Below, one piece after another: positions 44,096-51,912 of a DNA stretch of 64,000 nt. Every line of letters starts with the position of its first letter. Positions within the stretch are counted from its first letter, which is position 1. Under the pieces are notes generated by a model that saw only the letters and a list, made by a program, of their open reading frames with translations, was not told where the DNA came from and searched no databases. Source of the stretch: Catenulispora sp. EB89 (GTDB lineage Bacteria; Actinomycetota; Actinomycetes; Streptomycetales; Catenulisporaceae); assembly GCF_041261445.1 (NCBI RefSeq), contig NZ_JBGCCU010000042.1, positions 23,241 to 87,240 on the forward strand. The letters run 5' to 3'. The translations under genes and the position numbers were made by a program.

Positions 44096-44746
44096 TCAGG
44101 ATTCCTCTTGGTTTGGAGTGAAATCGGCGGAGCCGGCGGCTCGGCTACAGGTGACGAGCCACGAGGCCACTCCGTCGGGGGCGAGATTCGAGATGCTCGT
44201 CGTCTCGCGCACCTCGTCCACGGCCCAACCGTCGGCGAACGCCTCGCGGATCGCGGCGAGCGAGATCGTGTGCGGCGGGTCCGGCGGCCCGACGTGCCGG
44301 TCGCTGTAGCACAGCAGGTGCAGCCGTCCGCCGGGCGCCAGCACGGTCCCGAGGCCCGCGACGTGCCGCGCCCGACTGGCCGCGTTCCCGTAGGAGTGGA
44401 ACACCAGCGAGTCCAGGACGGTGTCGTACGTCGTGCCGCCGCCGAGGCCGATCAGCTTCCGGGCATCGAAGGGAAGGAACCGGATCCGGTCCGCGAGCCC
44501 GCGTTCCGCAGCCTGCTCCGCGGCCCAGTCCAGGGCCTCCCGGTCCAGGTCGTAGCCGGTCACGTGCAGCCCCGAGGCCGCTATGAACAGGGCGTTCTCC
44601 CCGTATCCGCACCCCACGTCCAACACCCGGCCGCTGAACCCGCCGGCCTCGACCAGCGCTTGGATCGCGGGCTGCGGCCGCCGGACGTCCCAGGGGGCGC
44701 GCGGTGAGCCGTGGGGGTCCCCCATCGGATTTCGCTGTTCGGTCAC
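44096..44746 (-). CDS. SAM-dependent methyltransferase (TehB-like)
   Basis: 216 residues from GTG 44746. Motif I is VLDVGCGYGENALFIA, motif II VTGYDLDREALDWA and motif IV TVLDSLVFHSYG. The small size and SLAAIREAFADGWAVDEV tail are like thiopurine/tellurite-type methyltransferases, which detoxify small molecules. It is divergent from a TetR regulator (80 bp) and forms an operon with the DUF2218 gene. The unit looks like a TetR-controlled stress or detoxification response. Confidence 0.85.
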   Translation of the reverse strand: MTEQRNPMGDPHGSPRAPWDVRRPQPAIQALVEAGGFSGRVLDVGCGYGENALFIAASGLHVTGYDLDREALDWAAEQAAERGLADRIRFLPFDARKLIGLGGGTTYDTVLDSLVFHSYGNAASRARHVAGLGTVLAPGGRLHLLCYSDRHVGPPDPPHTISLAAIREAFADGWAVDEVRETTSISNLAPDGVASWLVTCSRAAGSADFTPNQEES

Positions 44747-44761
44747 CGCTTCAGCTTTTCA

Positions 44762-44814
44762 ATACAAACTGTCTCTGTCAACGGCATAGTGTCTCGATCG
44801 CGGACAGGTTGTAT
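44762..44814. promoter_or_regulatory. Inverted repeat operator between methyltransferase and TetR gene
   Basis: ATACAAACTGT (44762-44772) faces ACAGGTTGTAT (44804-44814), 10 of 11 positions matching. The second arm overlaps the TATAAC -10 (44812-44817) of the TetR gene. The first sits between the methyltransferase start and a minus-strand TTGACA at 44776-44781. This suits TetR repression of both directions. Confidence 0.6.
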
Positions 44815-44825
44815 AACATGGAGCC

Positions 44826-45461
44826 GTGCCCAAGATCTGGAGCGACAGCCTCGCCGACCACCGCGACTCCGTCCGCGAGGCCATCCTCGACGCCACCGCC
44901 GCCCAGGTCGCCGAGCACGGCCTGACCGCCGTCACCATGTCGGGCATCGCGCAGGCCAGCGGCATCGGCCGCGCGACGCTCTACAAGTACTTCCCGGACG
45001 TCGCCTCGATCCTCGCCGCCTGGCATGACCGCCAGGTCGTCCAGCACATGGCCGAGCTGATGGAGGCGGCGGCGAAGGCGGACGCCGACACCCGGCTCGA
45101 AGCGGTGCTGCGCGCCTATGCGCACCGCAACCGCCGCGACCGCGAAGGCCACGCCAGCCATGCCAGCCATGCCAGCCATGCCAGCCATGCCAGCCAGGGT
45201 GGCCACGCCAGCCACGCCGGCACGGACATCGCCGCCTCCCTGCACAGCTCACCCCAGGTGCACGAAGCCCACGGCCACCTGGAGCACTTCATCGGCCAGC
45301 TGATCGCCGACGCCGCCGACCGCGGCACGGTCCGCTCCGACGTCCCGCCCGCCGAACTGGCCGTGTACTGCGTGAACGCACTGAACGGCGCCGGGAGCCT
45401 GCCGTCGAAGGCGGCGGTGGAGCGGCTGGTGGGGGTCACGCTCGCGGGCCTGCGCGGCTAG
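44826..45461 (+). CDS. TetR-family regulator with His-rich repeat
   Basis: 211 residues from GTG 44826, 8 nt after TATAAC (leaderless). The helix-turn-helix is REAILDATAAQVAEHGLTAVTM, then IAQASGIGRATLYKYFPD. The ligand-binding part is interrupted near residue 110 by a His-Ala-Ser tandem repeat (five HAS units, then GGHASHAG). The repeat could be a flexible loop or a weak metal site. It probably represses the divergent methyltransferase/DUF2218 operon and itself. Confidence 0.9.
   Translation: MPKIWSDSLADHRDSVREAILDATAAQVAEHGLTAVTMSGIAQASGIGRATLYKYFPDVASILAAWHDRQVVQHMAELMEAAAKADADTRLEAVLRAYAHRNRRDREGHASHASHASHASHASQGGHASHAGTDIAASLHSSPQVHEAHGHLEHFIGQLIADAADRGTVRSDVPPAELAVYCVNALNGAGSLPSKAAVERLVGVTLAGLRG
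45150..45221. repeat. 9-bp tandem repeat in the TetR gene
   Basis: Five units of CA(T/C)GCCAGC at 45150-45194, a 9-bp interruption, and two more degenerate units to 45221. All are in frame and encode HAS repeats. Confidence 0.85.
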
Positions 45462-45487
45462 CGCGAGCGCCGACAACCCGCCGGCGC

Positions 45488-46057
45488 TCAAGCCGGCCGC
45501 CGCCGCACATGCCGGTGCCCCGCGTCAGGGAACTGCGGCGGCATCGGCGCGAGCACCGAGTCCAGAACGTATCCGCACTTCTGCGCGACGCGGCACGATC
45601 CCTCATTGCCGACCGTGTGCAGCAACTCGACCTCGTCGGCCGGCAAGATCTCCTGCCCGCCGAACAGCCAATCCGTCACCGCTTCGACACTCCGCGACGC
45701 GATGCCCTTGCCCCGAGCCGCAGGCGTCGTCCAGTATCCGACGCCGGTCGCGAGCGACTTCGGCGGGTTGGCAGCCGTGACGCCTATGTGGCCGACCACC
45801 GCACCCTCAGCCTCGAAAGTCTCGACAGCCCAGCTCGGCGCGGTGCCCTTCGCCCAACCCGCGTCGCGGTCGGCAAGCCAGGCCCGAGCCGCGTCCTCGT
45901 CCTCGACGGCGCTCGTCAGCCAGCGGCGCATCGCCTCATCGCGATGGGCCGCGACGAGCACCGCGATATCCGAGTCCTGCCACGGACGCAGCAACAAAGC
46001 AGGCCTCGTCGTCGCGGCCTCCACTTTCAAGGTGAAACGCGCCGTCATGCAGACCAT
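45488..46057 (-). CDS. GNAT N-acetyltransferase (RimJ/RimL-like)
   Basis: 189 residues. ATG 46057 abuts the TGA of the upstream gene (TGAATG), so translation is coupled; ATG 46048 is the alternative. GNAT features: LLRPWQDSDIAVLVAAHRD, the AcCoA loop GYWTTPAARGKGIASRSVEA, and HTVGNEGSCRVAQKCGYV near the end. The form is that of the ribosomal-protein/small-molecule acetyltransferase group. Being in one operon with a MerR-type regulator hints at a drug-response role. Confidence 0.88.
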   Translation of the reverse strand: MVCMTARFTLKVEAATTRPALLLRPWQDSDIAVLVAAHRDEAMRRWLTSAVEDEDAARAWLADRDAGWAKGTAPSWAVETFEAEGAVVGHIGVTAANPPKSLATGVGYWTTPAARGKGIASRSVEAVTDWLFGGQEILPADEVELLHTVGNEGSCRVAQKCGYVLDSVLAPMPPQFPDAGHRHVRRRPA

Positions 46058-46753
46058 TCAACAGGCCCGCAGCACCTCCACGTACCCCCACAACCGCGCA
46101 GCCCCCGCCAGCAAAGCCGCCGACCGCTCGTTCAACGCCAGCCGCCGGTCGGCCAGTGCCTCCGCCAGTGCCTCGGAACCGCCGGTGCGGCGCAGGCCCT
46201 CGATGATCGGCCGGATGCGGTCGAACAAGTAGTAGCTCTCGCGCAGCGTCTGGACGATGCGGGCGTCGCGGACGTCCAGCGCGCCGTACACGCGGTATCC
46301 GGTCCCTGATTCGCGGGCCGGTTGGAGCAGCCCCGCCGCCTCCCACACGCGCAGCGCCGACGTCCGCACGCCGAGCAGCCGCGCCAGCTCGCCCACCCGC
46401 AGCCCGTCCGGCGCGTCGGCCGCCGGCTCCTGCGCCACCGCCGCCGCCAGCGTCCGCTCGATCTCCACCAGCGTCGCACGACCCTGATGCAGCGCCGCGT
46501 GCGCCGTGTCCAGAAGCTCCAGCGCCTCGCTGGTCCGGCCCTCGCCGACGGCCGCCACGATCGCCCGCGCGCCCGGCGCCCCCACCCCCGGGACGAGTGC
46601 CGTGTACGCCAGCAGCGCGGCCAGATGCCGCTCGCCGTAACGCCGATACCCCGACGCGCTTCGCTCCGCCTCGGGAAGCGCCCCGGCCGCCTCCAGGTTG
46701 CGCACCTGCTGCGTCGAAACGCCGGCGGCGCGCGCCAGATCCACCGGACGCAC
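46058..46753 (-). CDS. Regulator with two MerR-type helix-turn-helix domains
   Basis: 231 residues. GTG 46753 is chosen because GAAGGAGG stands 5 nt before it; an ATG at 46810 has no site. The first MerR domain is RPVDLARAAGVSTQQVRNLEA, continuing to SGYRRYGERHL. The second is LRVGELARLLGVRTSALRVWE, continuing to TGYRVYGALDVRDA. A helical stretch lies between them and another after. Two complete winged helices in one chain are unusual, since MerR proteins normally dimerise to gain two. It is divergent from the UvrA-like gene and very probably regulates it. Confidence 0.85.
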   Translation of the reverse strand: MRPVDLARAAGVSTQQVRNLEAAGALPEAERSASGYRRYGERHLAALLAYTALVPGVGAPGARAIVAAVGEGRTSEALELLDTAHAALHQGRATLVEIERTLAAAVAQEPAADAPDGLRVGELARLLGVRTSALRVWEAAGLLQPARESGTGYRVYGALDVRDARIVQTLRESYYLFDRIRPIIEGLRRTGGSEALAEALADRRLALNERSAALLAGAARLWGYVEVLRAC

Positions 46754-46773
46754 AGCGGCCTCCTTCTCTCGGG

Positions 46774-46826
46774 AGTTTAAACTTTCCGCCGCATTGACGG
46801 CGGCCCACATCGCACGACTTTATACA
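46774..46826. promoter_or_regulatory. Divergent MerR/UvrA-like promoter with stretched spacer
   Basis: TTGACG (-35, 46795-46800) and TTATAC or TATACA (-10, 46820-46826) are separated by 19-20 bp, the overlong spacing typical of MerR-activated promoters. AGTTTAAACT (46774-46783) is a perfect palindrome. TAAACTTT recurs at 46778-46785 and 46840-46847. Confidence 0.6.
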
Positions 46827-46851
46827 AGGAGTTCAAAGATAAACTTTAATC

Positions 46852-49245
46852 ATGCAAAACGTGACGGAATGGATCGAGGTCCGAGGAGCCCGCGAACACA
46901 ACCTGAGGGCCGTCGACGTGGCGGTCCCGAAACGCACCCTGACCGCCGTGACCGGAGTGTCCGGCTCAGGAAAGTCATCGCTCGTGTTCGACACGATCGC
47001 GGTGGAGGCCCGCCGCCAGCTCAACGAAACGCTGCCGGCGTTCGTCCGCGGCTTCCTGCCCGCCCTGTCCCGGCCGTCGGTGGACGCCGTCGAACACCTC
47101 CCCGCGGTCATCATGGTCGACCAGCGGCGGCTGCGCGGCGGCGCGCGCTCCACGGTCGGCACCATCACCGACATCGCCCCGCTGCTCCGGCTCCTGTTCA
47201 GCCGCGCCGGCGAGCCGTCGGTGCCGTACGTGGACGCCTTCTCCTTCAACATGCCGGCCGGGATGTGCCCGGCGTGCGAAGGCATCGGCGAGGCGACCGT
47301 CGTGGATCTCGACGCGTTCCTCGACCGTTCCCGCTCCCTTGACCAAGGCGCGCTGCGCTGCGAGATCTTCGCCGTCGGCAGCAGGAACTGGCAGATCCTC
47401 GTCGGATCCGGCCGCTTCGACCCGCGGCGCCCGGTAGCCGAGTACTCCGACGCCGAACTCCACGACCTCCTCTACGCCGACGACGGCATGGTGGCGATGG
47501 AGTTCCAGGGCCAGGCCTACAACGCCTCCTACGAAGGCGCCGTGACCAAGTTCCGCCGGCTCTACCTGGACCAGGACCCTGAGAGCCGCAGCGGCCGCAC
47601 CAAGAAGCTGGTCGCGGCATACACCACCACCGCCCGCTGCCCGGACTGCGGCGGCACCAGGCTCTCGCCGCTGGCGCTGTCCAGCCGGGTCGCCGGCCAC
47701 ACCATCGCCGAGCTGTCCGCGATGGCCGCCTCCGACCTCGTGAAGGTGCTGGAGACGGTCTCGAACCCGGCGGTCGAACCGCTGCTGAACGCCCTGTGGG
47801 GACGCCTGGAAGACCTGGTCGGCATCGGCCTGGGCTACCTGAGCCTGGACCGCCGCACCGCCAGCCTGTCCGGTGGCGAGGCGCAGCGCGTGAAGCTGGT
47901 CCGGCAGCTCGCCTCCAGTCTGAACGACCTGCTGTACGTGTTCGACGAGCCCAGCATCGGCATGCACCCCCGCGACGTCTCGCGCATGACCGACCTCCTG
48001 CGGGCCTTGCGGGACAAGGGGAACAGCGTCCTCGTCGTCGAACACGACCGGGACGTCATCGTCGCCGCGGACCACGTCATCGACCTCGGCCCGGGCGCCG
48101 GCGCCGCCGGGGGAGAGGTCGGCTACACCGGCGACGTCGCAGGCCTGCGCGGCTCCGCGACGCTGACCGGCCGCTTCCTCGACGAACCGGTCCGCCTCAA
48201 GCCGCGGCCCGACCTGCGCGAACCCACCGGCAAGCTCCCGGTCGTCGACGCCCGGGCCCACAACCTCACCGGCTTCGACGTCGAATTCCCGACCGGCGTG
48301 CTCACCGTGCTCACCGGGGTCGCCGGCTCGGGCAAGTCGTCCCTGGCCCACGAAGTACTGCGCGTCCAGCACCCGACCGTGGTCGCCGTCGACCAGTCGG
48401 CGCCCGGCGCCAACCGGCGCTCGACCGTCGCCACCTACACCGGCGTCCAGGACCCGATCCGCAAGGCCTTCGCCCGGGCCAACGATGTCGATCCGGCGCT
48501 GTTCAGCGCGAACTCGGCCGGGGCGTGCCCGGAGTGCGCCGGGCTCGGCGTGATCGAGCAGGACCTGGCCTACCTGGACACCGTCACCTCTACCTGCGCG
48601 GCCTGCCGCGGTCGGCGCTTCACCGAGGAGGTGCTGCGGTACCGGCTGCGCGGGCTGTCGATCGGCGACGTGCTGGAGACGACGGTCGCCGAAGCCCTGG
48701 AGTTCTTCGCCTCCGACCGGCGCGTGTCCTCGGTCCTCGGTGCGCTGGCCACGGTCGGCCTGGACTATCTGCGCCTCGGCCAGCCGCTCACCACCTTGTC
48801 CGGAGGCGAGGGCCAGCGCCTGAAACTGGCCGGGCACCTGGCCGAACCGGGAGGTGTGTACGTCCTCGACGAACCCACGACCGGACTGCACATGAGCGAC
48901 GTGCACCGCTTGCTGACCGCCCTGGACCGGCTGATCGACGAACACGGCGCCACCGTCATCGTCATCGAGCACAACCTCGACCTGGTCGCGCATGCCGACT
49001 GGGTCATCGACCTGGGCCCCGAGGCCGGCACCGACGGCGGACGCGTGCTGTACGAGGGGACGCCGGCCGGCTTGATCCGCGCCGAGGGCTCGCACACCGG
49101 GGAGTACCTGCGGCGCGCGGTCGAGGGCGAACGGCCCGACGCCGCCGACCAACCGCCTGTCGCCGACCAACCGCCTGTCGCCGACCAACGGCCTGCCGCC
49201 GACCAACCGCCGGTCGCCGACCACGCGGACGCGGTCGCGCGATGA
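46852..49245 (+). CDS. UvrA-like ABC ATPase (resistance-type paralogue)
   Basis: 797 residues, against about 950 for housekeeping UvrA. It has two ABC units: Walker A at residues 35-42 (GVSGSGKS) and again at GVAGSGKSS, and signatures SLSGGEAQRVKL and TLSGGEGQRLKL. Zinc-finger cysteines remain (CPACEG, CPDCGG, CPECAG/CAACRG). The UvrB-binding part is shortened. Short UvrA paralogues such as DrrC protect DNA from intercalating drugs. The tail holds four ADQPPV-type repeats. A divergent MerR-type regulator and a stretched promoter suggest drug induction. Confidence 0.9.
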   Translation: MQNVTEWIEVRGAREHNLRAVDVAVPKRTLTAVTGVSGSGKSSLVFDTIAVEARRQLNETLPAFVRGFLPALSRPSVDAVEHLPAVIMVDQRRLRGGARSTVGTITDIAPLLRLLFSRAGEPSVPYVDAFSFNMPAGMCPACEGIGEATVVDLDAFLDRSRSLDQGALRCEIFAVGSRNWQILVGSGRFDPRRPVAEYSDAELHDLLYADDGMVAMEFQGQAYNASYEGAVTKFRRLYLDQDPESRSGRTKKLVAAYTTTARCPDCGGTRLSPLALSSRVAGHTIAELSAMAASDLVKVLETVSNPAVEPLLNALWGRLEDLVGIGLGYLSLDRRTASLSGGEAQRVKLVRQLASSLNDLLYVFDEPSIGMHPRDVSRMTDLLRALRDKGNSVLVVEHDRDVIVAADHVIDLGPGAGAAGGEVGYTGDVAGLRGSATLTGRFLDEPVRLKPRPDLREPTGKLPVVDARAHNLTGFDVEFPTGVLTVLTGVAGSGKSSLAHEVLRVQHPTVVAVDQSAPGANRRSTVATYTGVQDPIRKAFARANDVDPALFSANSAGACPECAGLGVIEQDLAYLDTVTSTCAACRGRRFTEEVLRYRLRGLSIGDVLETTVAEALEFFASDRRVSSVLGALATVGLDYLRLGQPLTTLSGGEGQRLKLAGHLAEPGGVYVLDEPTTGLHMSDVHRLLTALDRLIDEHGATVIVIEHNLDLVAHADWVIDLGPEAGTDGGRVLYEGTPAGLIRAEGSHTGEYLRRAVEGERPDAADQPPVADQPPVADQRPAADQPPVADHADAVAR
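49144..49215. repeat. 18-bp tandem repeat in the UvrA-like gene
   Basis: Four 18-bp units encoding ADQPPV (third unit ADQRPA), in frame, at the dispensable C-terminal tail. Confidence 0.85.
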
Positions 49246-49622
49246 CTCCCGAATTCCTGCGAACCGTGGCCGATTCCGCCGGCCGCGTCGCCGACACCTT
49301 CCAGTCGCTCCCGTTCCGCGCCGACCGCCCCTACGACCCGCGTCCGGTTGCGACCGTCGCCGCCGAGGAGTTGGCTGTTTTGTGTGCGGTCGTCGCGGCT
49401 CTCGACCGGCCGTTGGTCATCGGCACGCCGACCAAGACCGAACCGCTCGGCGTGGACCTGGCGGGCCTGATGAGCTTCCTGCAACTGGTCGCGGTCCTGT
49501 ACCACGGACTGGAAACCGTACCGCCGGTCCTGACCGTCAGCGCAGGCCGGAACCTGTCGGCGACGCAGCTGATCGCACGCCGCGTCCGGGACCGGGCGCG
49601 CAAGGAGGCGATCCGAGCCTGA
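49242..49622 (+). CDS. Small hypothetical protein coupled to the UvrA-like gene
   Basis: 126 residues. The ATG overlaps the UvrA-like stop (ATGA), so it is translated with it. The sequence is soluble, with a helical centre (VAAEELAVLCAVVAALDRP, LVIGTPTKTEPLGVDLAGL) and a basic C-terminus (ARRVRDRARKEAIRA) that could touch nucleic acid. I recognise no family. Conservation of this gene next to UvrA-like proteins in other genomes would point to a shared function. Confidence 0.75.
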   Translation: MTPEFLRTVADSAGRVADTFQSLPFRADRPYDPRPVATVAAEELAVLCAVVAALDRPLVIGTPTKTEPLGVDLAGLMSFLQLVAVLYHGLETVPPVLTVSAGRNLSATQLIARRVRDRARKEAIRA

Positions 49623-49680
49623 TCGGGACCATAGACTTGCGTTCTCGCCCGGGTGCTCCGGGCGGATAAGGAGAACTCAT

Positions 49681-49755
49681 ATGGCTAAGCGCGGCAACAA
49701 GAGGCGGGGACGCAAGAAGAAGGGCGCGAACCACGGCAAGCGCCCCAACGCCTGA
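49681..49755 (+). CDS. 50S ribosomal protein bL37
   Basis: 24 residues: MAKRGNKRRG, a lysine cluster, then the invariant ending ANHGKRPNA. This matches the very small actinobacterial ribosomal protein bL37, seen in mycobacterial 50S structures, and it is too short for most gene callers. A strong AAGGAG site is 7 nt upstream. A rho-independent terminator follows 11 bp after the stop, so it is a one-gene or last-gene transcript. Confidence 0.92.
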   Translation: MAKRGNKRRGRKKKGANHGKRPNA

Positions 49756-49766
49756 CAAGGCGCCCC

Positions 49767-49802
49767 AGGTCCCGCTCCGAGCTGCTGCTCAGAGCGGGAC
49801 CT
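49767..49802 (+). terminator. Terminator after bL37
   Basis: A perfect 11-bp inverted repeat (AGGTCCCGCTC with GAGCGGGACCT) and a 14-nt loop, followed by TGTCGTTT. The outer CAAGG/CCTTG bases extend it with a bulge. Confidence 0.85.
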
Positions 49803-49912
49803 TGTCGTTTCCGGCGACGGCCCAGTTAATACGCATCTCATACCTTCAAGGATCCATGTATTATGAGTTCCGTATCAATGAGCGTGATCCCCCGACGGAT
49901 GGAGACTCCGCC

Positions 49913-50551
49913 ATGAGCACCACCGGCCAGTCGACCGAGCGCATCGACTTCACCTTGATGTACGTCACCCACGACGCCTTCCGCCGCGACCTGTCCCGGC
50001 TGCGCCGGGCCGCCGCCGAAGGCCGCACCGGCAGCGCCGGCGTCCAGGCCGGCTGGGCCAACTTCAAGCTCCAACTGCACGTCCACCACACCTCGGAGGA
50101 CGAGGCACTGTGGCCCCGCGTCGAGGCCGCCTCCGCCGGCCGCGCCGACGCCGCCGAGATCCTGGCCGCCATGGCCGCCGAGCACGCGCGTCTGGATCCG
50201 CTGCTCGAAGCCGTGGACGCCGCGCTGCGCCGGCCCTCGGCCGACCCCGCGGAGCTGACCGGCGGCGTCACGGATCTGGAGACCGCGCTCGGCGGCCACA
50301 TGAAGCACGAGGAAGAAGCCGCGCTCCCGCTGATCCAGGAAGTCCTGACACCCAAGGACTGGGCCGCGTTCGGCCGCGTGATCCAGCGCAAGCAGGGCTT
50401 CTCCGGCGGCGCCGCGTACATCCCGTGGGCCATCGACGGCGCCGGCGCCGACCAGCGCACGGCGTTCTTCAACGCCCTGCCGGCGCCGGTCAAGGTCCTG
50501 AATCGGCTGGTCTTCAGCCCGCGCTACAACAAGCGCCAGCCCTGGACGTGA
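49913..50551 (+). CDS. Hemerythrin HHE-domain protein
   Basis: 212 residues from ATG 49913, with a GGAG site 8 nt upstream; a longer frame to 49802 overlaps the terminator. Iron-ligand candidates of the four-helix bundle: THDAFRRDL, LHVHHTSEDEALWP, EHARLDPLLE and GHMKHEEEAALP. Such proteins bind O2, NO or reactive species at a di-iron site. The C-terminal 55 residues are a non-conserved extension. CTCATA (49837-49842) and TATGAG (49862-49867) flank the promoter region, a possible weak operator. Confidence 0.88.
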   Translation: MSTTGQSTERIDFTLMYVTHDAFRRDLSRLRRAAAEGRTGSAGVQAGWANFKLQLHVHHTSEDEALWPRVEAASAGRADAAEILAAMAAEHARLDPLLEAVDAALRRPSADPAELTGGVTDLETALGGHMKHEEEAALPLIQEVLTPKDWAAFGRVIQRKQGFSGGAAYIPWAIDGAGADQRTAFFNALPAPVKVLNRLVFSPRYNKRQPWT

Positions 50552-50604
50552 GGCGCTGCGCGACGCCACGGTGATCGACATCTCTTTGACGCCCGCCCCG
50601 CCCG

Positions 50605-50725
50605 GCCCTACGCTGCCCAAGCAAGGTACTGGGACAGGAAGCCGGTGAGAGTCCGGCACGGTCGCGCCACTGTGAACCCCCAGCTTCGTCGGGCAGTCGA
50701 AGCGGTGGGTGAGTCAGACCCTCCC
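50605..50725 (+). promoter_or_regulatory. Cobalamin riboswitch
   Basis: The conserved core is present in order: GGGACAGGAAGCCGGTG, AGAGTCCGGCACGG, the B12 box CGCGCCACTGTGA, and the closing GAGTCAGACCCTCC. AGGGA/TCCCT just after it (50748-50764) forms a hairpin that can reach the ribosome site of cbtB. Ligand binding should therefore shut off translation of the cobalt transporter genes when B12 is plentiful. Confidence 0.92.
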
Positions 50726-50778
50726 CAGTCGACCCGCTCCACTGATCAGGGACGCCGGATCCCTAAGGAGGGCTCACT

Positions 50779-51003
50779 GTGAGCACCATGCCTGTTTCCC
50801 CTGCCTCCACCTCTGTTCCCACGCCGCTGGTGGTCTCCGCCGCCAAGGCCCGGCTGTGGATGGGCGGCGCGCTGCTGTTCGGCCTGCTGGCCTACTACTT
50901 CATCGGCGTCGACCAGGGCGCGGTGTCGGTGTTCGGCAGCGACATGCACATCCACGAGTTCGTGCACGACTCCCGCCACCTGCTCGGCTTCCCCTGCCAC
51001 TGA
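50779..51003 (+). CDS. cbtB: Cobalt transporter subunit CbtB
   Basis: 74 residues from GTG 50779, behind AAGGAGG. One membrane helix (WMGGALLFGLLAYYFIGVD) is followed by the family's metal-binding tail HIHEFVHDSRHLLGFPCH, rich in His. CbtB is the small subunit of a secondary cobalt importer that feeds B12 synthesis. The cobalamin riboswitch directly upstream supports the assignment. Confidence 0.95.
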   Translation: MSTMPVSPASTSVPTPLVVSAAKARLWMGGALLFGLLAYYFIGVDQGAVSVFGSDMHIHEFVHDSRHLLGFPCH

Positions 51004-51038
51004 GCGCCCGCCGGCAGAACAGGGAGATCAGAGCTCTG

Positions 51039-51908
51039 ATGGAGAAGCGCATCATCACGCGCGGCCTGCTGGCCGGCGCGTTGGCCGGGCTGGTCGCGTT
51101 CTGCTTCGCGCGGATCTTCGCCGAGCCCGTCATCGACAAGGCGATCGCCTACGAGAGCGGCCGCGACGCGGCGCAGGCGGCCCTGAACCGGGCCGCCGGG
51201 CTGCCGGTGGACCCGGGTGGGCCGGACATCTTCAGCCGCACGGTGCAGAGCAACATCGGCATCGGCGTCGGGCTGATCGGGTTCGGCGCGGCCATGGGCG
51301 CCGTCTACGCGGTGGCGTACCTGCTGTGCCTGGGCCGGGTCGGCAAGATCCAGCCGAAGGTGCTGGCGCTGCTGGTGGCCGGGGCCGGACTGGCCGGCGT
51401 CTACCTGGTGCCGTACCTGAAGTACCCGGCCAACCCGCCGGCCATCGGCCACCCGGAGACGATCAAGCCACGCGCCGCGCTGTACCTGACGATGGTGGTC
51501 TGCTCGATCGCGTTCATCCTGGCCGCGACCTGGCTGGGCCGCCGCCTGGCCCCGCGCTTCGGGAACTGGAACGCCTCGCTGCTGGCCGCCCTCGGCTTCG
51601 CGGTCGCGATCGGCGTCGTGATGGCGATCCTGCCCTCGCTCGGCGAGCTGTCGGCGAACGTGCACCTGTACGGCCACCACGCCACCGAGACGCCGCTGCC
51701 GCTGGTCGACGCCAAGGGGAACATCGTGTACCCCGGTTTCCCGGCCGACGTGCTGTTCTCGTTCCGCTTCTACTCGATCTGCAACCAGGTCATCCTGTGG
51801 GGCACGCTCGCCCTGGCCTTCGGGCCGATGGCCGAGCGCGTGCTGCGGCCGGTGATGGAGCGGGCCGAGGCGACCGGCGGCGCGGGCGTCACCGCGGCGG
51901 CGGTGTGA
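51039..51908 (+). CDS. cbtA: Cobalt transporter subunit CbtA
   Basis: 289 residues with about six membrane helices. It starts in the normal way (RIITRGLLAGALAGLVAFCFA) and carries the family segments RTVQSNIGIGVGLIGFG and YLKYPANPPAIGHPETI. With CbtB it moves cobalt into the cell. It lies 35 bp after cbtB on the riboswitch-controlled transcript. Confidence 0.94.
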   Translation: MEKRIITRGLLAGALAGLVAFCFARIFAEPVIDKAIAYESGRDAAQAALNRAAGLPVDPGGPDIFSRTVQSNIGIGVGLIGFGAAMGAVYAVAYLLCLGRVGKIQPKVLALLVAGAGLAGVYLVPYLKYPANPPAIGHPETIKPRAALYLTMVVCSIAFILAATWLGRRLAPRFGNWNASLLAALGFAVAIGVVMAILPSLGELSANVHLYGHHATETPLPLVDAKGNIVYPGFPADVLFSFRFYSICNQVILWGTLALAFGPMAERVLRPVMERAEATGGAGVTAAAV

Positions 51909-51912
51909 GGGC

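Noticed and set aside
39665..44746. Full biosynthetic gene cluster around the condensation-domain protein
   Set aside because: No adenylation, carrier, thioesterase or export genes accompany it. Two candidate enzymes are not enough to call a cluster.
46975..49224. A 749-codon open frame on the minus strand, antisense to the UvrA-like gene
   Set aside because: It is a GC-bias mirror of a conserved ABC protein and its translation resembles no family.
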